DNA of 64,000 bases from NCBI GenBank assembly GCA_900618425.1, contig UZAN01040009.1:24385-88384 (forward strand), read 5' to 3'. The notes under the pieces are model-generated. The model did no database searches, was not told the origin of the DNA, and saw only the letters and a list, made by a program, of their open reading frames with translations. Below, piece after piece: positions 47,201 to 59,500 of this stretch. Origin of the DNA: Echinostoma caproni (taxonomy: Eukaryota > Platyhelminthes > Trematoda > Plagiorchiida > Echinostomatidae). Each line of letters starts with the position of its first letter. The stretch's first letter is position 1. The position numbers were made by a program, and so were the translations under genes.

Positions 47201-50200
47201 ATTCATTGATTTCAATACAAGATTCCCGATTCATGGGAGTGTTTGGTAAGTTGAGCACACGTTTAACACAGTCCTTATATCTTTTCATTTAGTTCACAGT
47301 AAATCGGGAAATTAACGAAAATATTCCGCTGTCAATAAGTTGGTAAATTGTTTGGCTACAAACTACTCCACAGTACTGAAAGAATTGAGAATATAGTCCA
47401 ATAAACACACGTTGATCTTTGATAGTTGACCTTGAGGTGGGCGGCTCTTGGAATAAGTGTTTTGTTCCACCATAACCAAGCCAGATAAAATATTGAAATG
47501 TTTTTGGCATGTAATTGAAGCCTAGGGGCAGCGTATTTGACAAGCACGTAAATCCGATGACTCAGCTGGTGTCTTTTGGAAGTGCTTCGATGTGAACAGA
47601 AGTCCAATTTGCTGCATATTCAACGAACTTTCTTAATCAAGACATGAAGCGAGAGGGGAAAAGCCGAGTATATCAAAGCAAGACGATGGTTTTATTTGAT
47701 TACAGAATGAAACAGATGCATAAGACAAATCTGGTAGATAGTCCGGGCCAATTAGCTGTTTTATCTTCACGCCTCCGTTTGGGAAATCGTGGTACAATTT
47801 AAAGTGCAGCTGAAGTNATGAAGCCGTTATGGAATGCCCAGCAAAGCAAAGCAGAGCATTTATTGATTTTACCAACAAATCTGATTCGCGTCACCCATCC
47901 ATTTGAGAATGGGTTCCTCTCTTTGGTGGCCAACGAGTAATTCAGCATGCTGTAAGAGCTAATTTACTGAAATGGTTTTCCAATGGATCTAATTTTACCT
48001 GTCAAAAGAAGTAAATATCCATCCTTCCTAACGAGTTGAAAGGGAAGTAAATACTGAGTCAATTGTTATTGATCTCATGCACACATTAATCTGGATATCG
48101 AAAAATCTCTTGCATTTATGAAGGACGGCTTTGGTAACTGCTAGTCTTTAAATGCATTCACGCAAGTTATATTTTTCACAGATAAAGGTTGGCTTGTCTT
48201 CTCGCTTGAGGTTGGTAGTAGAAAACGGTTAGGCTTAATTGAGTATTATTTTTTCACATTTATGCAGTTTCTGGAATGATGAAGTTCAATCTCAAAATCA
48301 TTCAGTTACCGCGCAGCAGCTGGGATTTTAATTTATTCGAAAACATTTGCCTGTATCAGAAACAGGGAATGTTAGCTGCCTCAATGCTGCTTGTCGGTGG
48401 TTAGGGTGTGGTATATATAAAAGGAAACTGGGGAAGTCTGTTGTACAGTCAACTTGGTGGACCAAATGCAAAGAGGATTGCCTCCAGTGCACGCAAAGAG
48501 GGGAAAGCAAATAAGACATCGATAAGATGAAAGTACAATACCTGTATCAAGTCTATGATTCATTTTAATAAATAAATTACTACAGTGACTTTGTTTTTCT
48601 ACAAACGATGCATCAGCCACCATCGTCAAAATCGTGGAATCGTGAATTTGTATGGCATGTTCCTTACGGGGTAATGGTTCCCAGAAGACTATGATCGACA
48701 ACAATCTGTTGATTTCTTTTCCAAATTCCATTTAGTTTGCCTTGATAATAGTCGTAATCGCATCTCTGTCAGACACTTTTGATCTAGTTTATGAAGATAT
48801 TGGAAAATTAAAAACACGGATAAGTAAGAAGCCGAATTCCCGAAACGACAACGTGCAATGGTCAGAAGATAGAAGCGATCTATCATGGTGTTCAACCGAT
48901 TGATGGCGAAGGTTTGATTCAGCAGCAGTTGTGGGTCATCCCATGGACACGGGACACAAGATCAAAATATGTATGAGCTGAAGAGATCGTTTATTATCAG
49001 ATAACAAACCGCAGCGTTATAGCTCGGTTTCAGGCTAATCAAAATTAATGTCAAGAGGAAAAAATGTGCTCGTAGGATTCCGTTCTTTATTAGAATGTGT
49101 TAGCATGTAGTTGAACGATTGAAACAAGCGAAAAGCCAGTCGTACTGTCAGACCCTGGAAATTTGTTAAAATCTTTAAGAAGTGGACTCTGGCGCAAGCG
49201 CATACACTATTATTGATGAGGGTGCCGAGTATTACCAGCTTCCAGAGCCCTACACCACGTTTCTTCGACGGTCCTGGCTTTGTTCTACAAACGCAACCCA
49301 GAATGTCATGATCTCTGTGAAAAGCCAAAATCAAAGAAAGTCCAGGAGAAATGAACTTGAATTTAGTCAAATGTGCTCACGTGCTTAAAATGTCACTTCA
49401 GAAACATCGCAGATTGAATTTCTTTGTGGAATCCGTTGAAGAGAAACGGATTGACCCCAGATGCCAAGCACCGTAGAAACTGCTTGATTCTAACAAACAT
49501 GCCAGTGCTTCTCCAACGAAACCAGAGAAGTATTTTACTGACGTTACACCCTTGGAGTGAAAGTCGCTTGAAACGTTAGTAGAGTTTGCATGATCGATGG
49601 AACAACAGGAACTGAGGTTTATGTGAGAAGTGTTATCTCAGATACTTTCCTCAGTGAGATTTGGATACAGCATTTTCAGACATCTCATGATGCCAAGCAG
49701 TGTCACGGCTGCTGGAAAGAAAGCGTTTTAAATGTAACTACTTTTCAACGTTCAAACAAATATTGTGGTTATTACACGTAAATTGACTACATTTGTAGGT
49801 AAAACATAATTGTCAAGAAGCTTGACAGTGTGTTCGCCACCAAGACGTCCTGGTATTCACACCCGAAAAAATTGACTTTTTCTGTGGTCTCGTTTTGTGC
49901 ACCTATTGCTGTACGGCAAAGCACATTAACCGCAAGACTACACGAGTTTCTGAGGAACACTGTGATCGACTGAATAGTATAGTGAACACGTTTAGCAATG
50001 GCTGACTGGATCGCCTCACGTGTAGTGAAGTCAAACCATGTCGTTAATTTAGTAGCATACCAGACGTGTTTTTTTCCAAACTCCTCTAGGCACCCAAACC
50101 AATGAACGAAATGATGAACAAATCCAGTCATGGAACTTTAATATGATTTATTTCATTCTTTAGATTCTTTATCATCATCAAAAATTAACATTATTTGCGA

Positions 50201-53200
50201 AATATTTCCCCCTCTATGAATCATAAGCTAGTAGCTCGCTCATCTTTGTTTTTCTGTTATTTGAACACCATCCACTGGCCCGGTTACTAGTCATATGGAC
50301 CTTCAAACAGATGCAGCACCACAACAAAACACTAATCGTTTTCGGGTAAACAATCAAAGGGAATGAATAATGTGTATCTAACAGATAGACAAATCCATCT
50401 TTCCCCGACTTCAGCCCTGTGAAGTACGGGTAAATATCCCCGTGTGGTGACGTGTTTTTATCTACAAATGTTTGGTTCTAACGCTTATACGAACCACAGA
50501 AAGATAGTAGAGAGTAGGAAGTCTGACAAAACTACAGCAATATGCAGCGGATACCAATTACTAAACTGATTTGTTCCTCTTAGTCACTTTCTGTTATTAG
50601 CCGTGGCAACAAAGTGCTTTCCATTTTCGGTGATATTTATATCTGACACGGATGAGTGTTATCTAGTTTATCATACCATTCCACCATCTTCCTTATTTGA
50701 GTTAAGATAAAAATGGTGTGCTTCAGTATGCAAAAGTGTCGAGAAAAAATACATTCATTCACATTAGAACCTTGATTAATTTACCGCCTGACTGACTACT
50801 TGTTTCATGCCAGTCTAATGCTGCTGGGTGAATGAAGAATGTGCAAAGCAGACTCTTGACTCATTCATCAAATTTCATCAGTAGATGGAACGCACAAAAT
50901 GGGTCAAGCATGTCAGACAATCGATCATATTAACAGATGCTGAACACCGTTGCAAAACACGAAAACCACTCACGCGTGGAAATTGTCAATCAATAATCAT
51001 GCATCAAGTCTTGAAGAGGATAGTTAAATAGGTGAATACAGTTTTGCAATAAATAGGGTTATGGAAATGTCTTTTGTGCGTGGGAAAATTTTATAAACAA
51101 AACAATTATATTTTCCGGTAATCAAGAAATGAACGAAACGTGTTTCGAAATTTACTTGCCCATAGTGGTTTATATTTTGAACAAAAGCATACATCGTTTT
51201 TCCTTTGACAGCTTTTACGATGTTGGTTAGAGAAAAGGTCAAAATGAACACGGAGTGAAATAGGAAGAACCATGGCTGATGAATCAATGGTTGATGGGCA
51301 CGCATCCTATTGAAGATGTGTGCCAGTGATCTTAGCTGGGTATTGGTTTAAAATTGAAAGCGGTTTCCCTTTGCTATATTTGAATTCAAGAAAATATTTT
51401 ATTCATTTTTAATGAAATCGAAGGTAAAGATAGGTAGGTCTGGTAAATACTATAGCACACCATTATTTTATAATGAATAAGCCACTGGCAAAAATGATGG
51501 TAGGTATGGGAATTTTGGTTGACGTTTCGAGAAAGTTATCAAAAACGTGTTTTATTTCTTTTGTACACTGTGCTGTATAACGACTAATCAGATCAAGCAG
51601 AAATCCTGTTTCCCACTGTAAAATACAAATTGTTTGATTTCCAGTCTACATTCCAAGTAAAATGTAGTACATTCGCTTATTTAAATGACTTGCATATGAT
51701 TTCAAATAAGCCTGTTATCCCAACTGACAATTATGTTAAGCTCACGAACAAGGACTAGGACCAAATGTTTACTGCTCCCACGGGTGCAGTTAGTAAGAAT
51801 TCGTTATTAAGGATGAGCTAACGTCAAAGCTGACTTAATTTAAAACTCATGGATATTTCCGAAATTGACCGACCAACTTTCCGTGTTACCTACACCAATA
51901 CGAGAAACGGCTTGTGACATAATGAACTAAGAAGAGAAAATATATCGCTGACTGGAGTGTACAAGTCACTAGAACGACAATAAATGATCAACTGAGGACC
52001 AAACCTCTATTAAACTGTGACGTTTTGGGAAGCACTCATTGTTATCGTATGGTCTGTTCAATTCAAAATTGCCTTCATGTAGGGACTACGCATGGATCGA
52101 TTGATTTACCAAGGCTACCCACTGAGTCGCATGGAGTCGCAAGTGAACTTGATCTATGTTATCCGGATTAAACTCCTGTTGGCAGAAATGATTTGTCACG
52201 ATTACATGAAGAATTTCGACCCATATCGAGTAGGAAACGCGATCTAAGAGTAAGTAATAGCTGCTTCAACCTTTTGCACATAGACATACTAAGCCTCTTG
52301 CCATCTGACTGCTGGTCAGACTGGTTCAAGCTATTTATCATCAAGCTGAGTTGTTGATTCTTCCGAATTGAAGTAGGTTTCCCAAGGTTCACTAAAGAAA
52401 AACTAGTATAAAACAGCTTAACGGCACCTTTTACGGAGTGACAACCACGGGAAACAGTTTAATCGTAGATAGCAAAAATATTTTCAATACAGAATACAAA
52501 GTTGTGTTATGATGGATTTTCTCAGTGCATTTATCAAAAGTATAATGGATCCCCTCCCAAACAACAATTTATCTGGGAAACAGAACTCTTCTCTGTTAGT
52601 CCTGGGAAAATATGGGTTGCAAGGATGGATGAAAGCAGTCCTAATGTCAAAGGTAACTTTATGTGAAATAGGCAAGACGAACAAACGGATTGCGCATGGA
52701 TTATTAAAATAGTATCATAACCTGGGACACCAATAAAGGTTTTGAGATAGAGCAAAGTCAACATACCAGAAAATAAACTATCTCAGGAAATTTGTCTGTT
52801 TGTAATAGATACATTTGACAGCGAAAAACAAAACATTCGGTGATGTTCACCGCAAGGCAACTAGTTAGATATTAGACTAATTGAGGAGGGAGTAGGTTCA
52901 CAGAATATGAATTCAAATCGCAAAGGAGGAGATGTGCTAACTCTTCTTGTCTACGGTTATCCCTGTGATGCACGGAATTGTGGGCGCACGGTATCACAAT
53001 AGTTGATGCATAAAAACAAAACAAGAAACAAACAATTTAAAAACAAAAAGAAACACGATTCCTCGACAAACCAATTTGCCGTGATAACTCTTGAAATCAA
53101 TTCAAACGGATTTAAAAGTTTACCTGACTCGGTCCATTTAAATGAGGTTTCGGACAACATGTTTTAGCGGAACCTATGTCAATTATTTGACCACAAAGTA

Positions 53201-54240
53201 TCGTTAATAAAGATGTGTCACGGGAAGTAATAATCTGCTTCTTCCACTCATTCAATCTACCAGTTTAGTCTATCCAAATTATGCATGTACAGAATATATT
53301 TGCTAGCTTATATTGCCCCAATTCTGATAGGTAAAATAAAAATAAGCTTGAATATTTGTCGAAAGATGGGAAAACCTCATTGCAAATGCGAAAGGTATAG
53401 TAAGAATGGAACCTGTCGTGCAGATTGTGCCCACGGAACTAACGATGGAGAGAAATTTCAATTTTTTTAGTTGTAAGGAAAGGCCAAATGCACCTCGATT
53501 TATGATCCGCAATTAGATATATGATGGTCTCACACTGACTGAAACTGCTAATAATATGCTAATAATGGGAATAGAGTAGTGGTCGCCTGTCACAGAATAA
53601 ATGAATATATGATATATGAAACATTAGCTTTAAATGAGTTTGCGTTTGATCAATAAATGTTTGTCGAACAATGTTTTCGCTTCTGTCTCACAAATTACTG
53701 ATGCGTATTGAACTCGGACTTTCCATCCCTGCTAGGCTTACAGACAAGCACGAAACATACGTATCTCTGTGTGACTCACAAACTTGAACTAATTTCACAA
53801 AAAGGAGTTCATTGCACAGTGAGTCATAACTGTTCCCCTGGTGGAATAGAACTGGTGAAGTTATTCTAATTCCCACACTAATACACACCAAAAAATGGAA
53901 TATTTACCCAGCAGATTACCCTTGTTCCTTACACTCTACTGATCTGGATTGGTAAAATCAAAGGAGTAACCAAAATCGTGCGCCACAACCATAGTGTTAT
54001 CAATGAAAGTAAACAAACTTCAGTATAGAAGGCCTCATTTTAATTGAACTTCACAAAAATGGGCGGCAAAATGACGTTGATTAACCACTAATTATTGTTC
54101 AAATTTTGTTTATTTGGGTTTGGCTTGATTAACTCATCGTTTCCCGTTGGTATTCATGTGATGTGTTATTGTTGGTCCAATTTCCATCACTGAAAAATAA
54201 AATTCTAGAAAACTGATAACCTGTGGTTTCCATTTCTCGA
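41236..54240. other. Thirteen kilobases without a recognised gene
   Basis: AT-rich DNA with many short ORFs on both strands, none matching a family I know. The longest are 48381-48731 (minus, 116 codons), 49787-50131 (minus, 114 codons) and 43438-43749 (plus, 103 codons). A single N lies at 47817. A B-box-like GAATTCAAATCGC near 52910-52922 hints at an old SINE. No tRNA or rRNA gene was seen. Confidence 0.35.
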
Positions 54241-54469
54241 TAGTTGTGCACATTTGCTTCTGACTAACAAGCATTGTCGCGATACATGGACAATTTTGCT
54301 TTGGTTCTGCGTCTCAACTCAAAGGAGAATCTGCTAGCTGCCTACGTAGGCGATCTCAATCACCCATTCAATAGTGTTGTAACCGACGCCCATACAGAGT
54401 AGTCGTCGCTCCTAATGTTGCTAACTTATGAATCGAGCACAATTATTCAAAACTTTCATCAGTCTGCAC

Positions 54470-55640
54470 TATAATGATGCAATGCCGACCTGCTGTATTG
54501 CCATCTGAAGTGCTCCAGGAATGTGCAGTATCCCTCTCCACTGACCTGTGCAAAGTGTGTTATACTCAGTATTACTTTTCCGACTACTGGAAACGGGTTT
54601 CGATCACGCCTGCACCGAAAGGGGAAGAATTCAATTTTGCCTGATTGCTTGATCTTCCGTTGATCTGAAAGTTCCGCAAATGGTTTTATCACAGAAGATG
54701 TTCCCTCAGCTAGCAGCATCTGATCCCACTGAATTAACATATAGTAGCTCCAGGTCAAACCTCGATTAACTGGCGTCCCGCACTCGTTATGTGTATTCAT
54801 CGTTAGACAGAAGACAAAATGCTGTTTGACTGTTTCTTTGGCTATGTTGACGCCTAAATAGACTAAATAGAAGTCAAAACTATTCACTTTCACCCTCCAC
54901 TGAAAGGGTTTTTTAAGGCGGTATTCTCCCTCCATGTTCTCAACCCATGTTTTATCCATGCCTGTTTTTGCTGACAATTTAATCACCTTGTATGCCGTTA
55001 ATTTTGTGCGAGGCATGAAGTTTCCGAATTCCTCCATGTACCCCAAACGTATTTATTTTATTCCTTTGCTCACTGTTTAGTCTTCACGTAACAAGCTTAC
55101 TATGAGTTCTTTCAATTGCAAACATATCTATTTTGTGTTGTTGATTTAATGCACTATTTACAGCATATCGTTACCAGTGGAGAACAGGCTTCCAGAGACT
55201 GCATCGTCAAATATCTCGGGCTCAACATTACCCGTAATCTTTCTTGGTCACCGCATGTCACCGAGACATTTCATAATTTTGGGTACACTCGTGTAACGTT
55301 ATTCGTTGGAAAATGCTCTCTCCCGCAGTTCTCCGAATATGAGTTTTTGTTTTCTCCTGTTTCCTTTCTCACTAGCTGTATGCATTTATAGTTTTTTCGC
55401 GGTCTTCTTATCAAATAATTCAAACTCATACGTTCGTCCATCAATCACGGATGTCAAAACAGTAGTATGTTTCGCGAAAAGCACCTTAAGGCTTGTCGGA
55501 AACTCTCCCCCACGTTACTATTAAGCACATCTCAACTTCATTACTCACGTCTTAGTATCTACACATCAACCCCTCGCTCCATATACAAGCTTAATGCAGC
55601 AGACATCTCATTATGACTACAGAAGAGTGATTAAATGGCA
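54470..55640 (+). mobile_element. CR1-like LINE, heavily decayed reverse transcriptase and 3' end
   Basis: Near 54490 the plus strand reads VLPSEVLQECAVSLSTDLCK then YYFSDYWKRVSITPAPKG, the opening of a CR1-type reverse transcriptase. The middle (54650-55100) is broken by stops in every frame. From 55200 it reads IVKYLGLNITRNLSWSPHVT and ETFH. This is the tail shared with the copy at 27530, and nucleotide similarity continues through ...TTCAAACTCATACG... to the 3' end motif CAGAAGAGTGATTAAATGG near 55620. The 195-codon minus-strand frame 54459-55046 is antisense to this decayed polymerase and is not a gene. Confidence 0.7.
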
Positions 55641-55983
55641 GCTGAATATTCATCCCATATCAGGCTCATTAAAGCGGTTTCCTGATTTAGCGTGATTATA
55701 CTGATCAATCGACTTTTTCAGGCAAAACTGTTTCTGACAGAGGAATATGCGTTAGAAAAGTAAGCTTTTTCTAGCCGTTTATTTTCCAAAACTTTTAGGA
55801 AATGCCTGTGTGGTAATCATACTCTCTGCTGATAGTACTCACATAACTATAATTCCTTTATTGTTGAATAGTTTGCCTCAGATTAAGTAAATTTTGCTGA
55901 AACAATATTGATATAATAAAGCTTATCGCTGCGAGCACACAAGTATCCTCATAAATGATTACAAGTATTGGCCTTGTTGCTTA

Positions 55984-56008
55984 TTAGGTTGTTGCATAAT
56001 TTCCCGCC
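55984..56008 (+). repeat. Mariner left terminal inverted repeat
   Basis: Twenty-five bases beginning TTAGGTTGTTGC, complementary to 56476-56500 with three mismatches. Confidence 0.85.
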
Positions 56009-56475
56009 AGTATATGAAAGTATTTGTTCTAAGGAGAAATTTCGATGTTTGGCAAAGTGTTGTATACCATTAGAAATCCCGTGCGCTGCTGATTAAAGTA
56101 ATCGTTTTGGCCTAAATTAGTTTTGTCTTTTTGTAGCACCGTCAATTGGATTGTCAAGTTCACAAAAAATCGCACTTTCGACACCTCTTTCTTTTTGCCT
56201 TCAATCGAAGTCAAAAAGCGAGTGATTCTACCAGAGATATCTGTGCTGTATATGGAGAAGACGCTGTAACTGAGAGAACGGCTGGGGATTAGTTTGCCTG
56301 GGTCCCACACGAACTCATGCAAAAGCAGAAGGATAAGCGGCTTTCCATTGCCTCTCCAAATCTCAAACGACACCAATGGACTCATGGCCGCAGGCAACGT
56401 TTCTTATACAGAATCGTCACTGGAGACGAGAACTGGTGTCTGTATGTGAATATGAAGCAAAGAAAAGAGTGGGTT

Positions 56476-56500
56476 GGCGAGAAATTAGGCAACAACCCAA
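56476..56500 (-). repeat. Mariner right terminal inverted repeat
   Basis: Plus strand reads GGCGAGAAATTAGGCAACAA then CCCAA. It is the reverse complement of the left end except for three substitutions. The open frame 56317-56562 passes through it, so the residues after 56476 are not transposase. Confidence 0.85.
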
Positions 56501-59500
56501 TCGAATATTCAAACAAGACTGAATTCCATTGTAAAATTTGTATGTTACGCATATTTTTCTGATGCTGTCAGCAATTTACATTATATTCATGTCATTTTTT
56601 CATATTTGTAAATATGTAAGAATATACTCATATATGTCAATTCTGTTATGATAAGCAATCCGGCCTTCTTATTTCGAAACTTCTTTCATTCAAATGGGTC
56701 AAATTTTGGTGTCGTACTTTAAGCCTCTCTTTAAGGCTGCTTTTAGGTGTTCAGGCCGCAAATGCACACGTATACTTTTAGATGAAAGTACAAACCATTT
56801 GATTCTATTTGTGGGTAGCCCGTCACAAGCCGAATGTGAATACTTGATTAAAACTCATGAATAACCGTTTTTGTTGTTCATGCCGATGATACCGATTTTG
56901 GTGCAAAGCATTTTGTACGTTCAACTGGAAAGTTTTACGAAATTCTGATTAAAATATACTCACCCATTTGGCTCAACAAAAAGCTATCCGAGGTGAAATT
57001 AAAGAAATCCAATGTAATTGTAGTTAACAGCTACTTTGCACATACAAACCACCATCCTCGAAATTATCGCTGATAAATAATTTTAAAAATCATAAGGAAT
57101 CGTCCTTTATTACTTCTAATGGGTAGTGGTAAAAATACAAACAGGAGAAAAATATAATTTTCCCTGAAATATAAATTATAAGACGAAAAATCACTAAATA
57201 TTATTTTTCATCATTAATGTTCTGTATACACCTCATTAAACAGAATGAAGTAACAGAAAGTCAGCCTTTCATTTAAATGAGCTTTTCCTCTTCGGAATCG
57301 AACACAAACATGTTTGGAGAAGCTTTGTACAGTGTATGATTAACATTTGTGATTTAAATTCAGGAAATCTTCTTAAAGACTTAATAATTGATCGATAATT
57401 GAATAGAAAAGTTAAACAGAATACGGAGTGTATAAATTGTGTATAAACAGTTAATAAATTCCTAATGGAGAAAAGGTATACACTTACATCTCATTAACGT
57501 CTTATTTGACAGATACCTAAAGGCTCAACAAAGACGTGAAAGAACACTGCTGATTCCAAAATAAAGCGAAATATTCAAATGTAACGAACGTTTATTCTTC
57601 TATAGTTCTCATAAACACTATGGACCTTTCAATTAAAGCAATTACAATGTGTTGTGGCAAAAATTAGTTTAATAAGAATTGGTTATGAATTATGCATTCT
57701 ATTGGTAACGGAAACAAAAGGAATATAGTTTTTGGAAAATTCAACAACTGATGGAACCTTATTTTTGTGCATATCAAAACCCTAGGGAAGGACAAGTTAC
57801 CACCGTAGGATGTTTCACCTCTCACGCGTTTAACTATAGATCATACTGTTGGGCAGTTTTTGTTTCCTTTTCTGCTTCGAAAAGTCTTTTTCGTGCGGCA
57901 GCAGAATCCACGCAGCTCTGCCTGCAATAAACAACGACATCCGGTCATAAACAAATGCATAATTGCACGTTCTAGCTCGTATGCCTGCCAAAAAGCGGTA
58001 TGTTCTTTGAAGAATATAATCTACGTTTCAAGGACAAAACTCCAGAATCAAAAGAAACCGCGATTCAGGACTGTTCTATTGAACAACCAGCACCTTCGCA
58101 AAACTCGTAACCTCGAAAACCTCGACCGCAAAATGCGAGTGAAAACCATCTTGTTCATCTAATCTCGTATTCTGGATGGGACTATGAGAAATCATTCACA
58201 TAAGTTGTACTCTGATTAGGAAAATGGACTTCGTTCATCACTTTGCACTTGATCGTACATGGATGCTTATTCAGGAACTTCTACGGGTAAACCAAAGTTG
58301 TAGATCATATTAACTGAGCCGTTCATGATATGTTATCAGTGAAATGAAAAGAAACACATTTTGAAGCGTTGTTGTATACAAAATAGTAATTACCCGATAA
58401 ACGTTCTATCACGTTATGGTTCGCTGAAAGTTACCACTAAAAGGGTTTGCTATCGGAGCCGGATTTTCAGCTCCATGATCAGGAATGTTCTGAGCACTTT
58501 TCCCTCTACAAATCGCTTTATTCAGTCTTGAATGATTATCGTTTAAATAAATAGAATGTAATGGATGGAATGAAAGTTTTATTCAGCTTGGGGCAGAAGG
58601 GTGTAATAATCATAGGTCGAAATAGTAAAATATCTATTGATTTCAGTCGGTGTAACCACATTTTCTCTAAACTCACTTTTAGCACGCCATATATACCTGT
58701 GAGCTGTTTAAAAAAATACGAAAGTGTTATTCGCTCACGGTTTCCCAGGTTCCTTTGTATTGGCAAACTATACCCCGACCGCATGAGTTCCAGCTCTATT
58801 ATTTGCGAACTACTGACTACTGACTACTGACAATTATCGCCTAAGGATACTGCTCAAAATACAATGATGATTTATGGTTCCAATTGCTTGCTTTCATTCA
58901 GAGTGCCTTTGGTTCAATATGCCATATCGTTGGCGGTGAAGTGTGGGATTTGCTTCTGATATGCAGAGTCAATTGTTTCCGCAAATATTTGTTGTATGAG
59001 TTTTTTTCTATTTATCCATCTCATTACATTATGGTTGTTCCGCTATGGTTCTCAGTTGGTTACATAGCAATTCAATTGTGGTCTGGGCATGATTCCAACC
59101 TTTGCGAATAATTTGGGGGTACTAAGCATGCAGTAATTGTATAATGCTTATTATTTAATTCTTTAAACTACGTAGGATGGCAATAACATTTTTTCAAACC
59201 AAGCATATAGTTTCAAATAAGAGTTTTTGCTTTGTGTGAGCACCATCACTTTTGTTGATCAGGGAATGGGTTTACCCAAAAGATGGTTTACGTGTTTTAA
59301 TGTTTCGACTGCATCTTCTACAAACTGGCGCGTAACTCACGAAACGATTGTTTTCACAGGTGTAAACAGGTTGCTTACTTTGATTGTTTAAAAAAAATTG
59401 CTTCTTTGTTTAACAGAACTACGTTACCACGGTATATATTAACTCTATATGCTTCCTGCTATTTACACAACACAAATTCAGTTTGTTTCAGGAAGTGTGT

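Larger units (their letters stand above)
55984..56500 (+). mobile_element. Mariner transposon, internally deleted copy with both terminal inverted repeats
   Basis: The left end (55984-56008) starts TTAGGTTGTTGCATAATTTC, like known mariner ends. The right end (56476-56500) is its reverse complement at 22 of 25 positions and finishes GGCAACAACCCAA. A TA precedes the left end (55982-55983); the right flank is TC, so the target duplication has decayed. Inside, one frame gives FRHLFLFAFNRSQKASDSTR and DICAVYGEDAVTERTA, the N-terminal helix-turn-helix region. Then come WVPHELMQKQKDKRLSIASP and FLYRIVTGDENWCLYVNMKQ, the block with the first catalytic Asp (T-G-D-E). The protein then runs straight into the right inverted repeat after K-E-W-V-G. 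The rest of the DD(34)D domain, including the other two Asp residues, is gone, as is part of the region before WVPHEL. At 517 bp this is a nonautonomous derivative. Confidence 0.9.

Noticed and set aside
54459..55046. 195-codon minus-strand ORF, one of the longest in the window
   Set aside because: It lies antisense to a decayed CR1 reverse transcriptase on the plus strand (VLPSEVLQECAV, DYWKRVSITPAPKG) and resembles no protein.
56029..56397. 122-codon minus-strand ORF
   Set aside because: It overlaps the mariner transposase remnant, which is readable on the plus strand.
59300..59360. Minus-strand GAAGATGCAGTCGAAAC near a CGAAAC-type motif
   Set aside because: It resembles a SINE or ribozyme end only over a few bases, with no core or tRNA boxes nearby.
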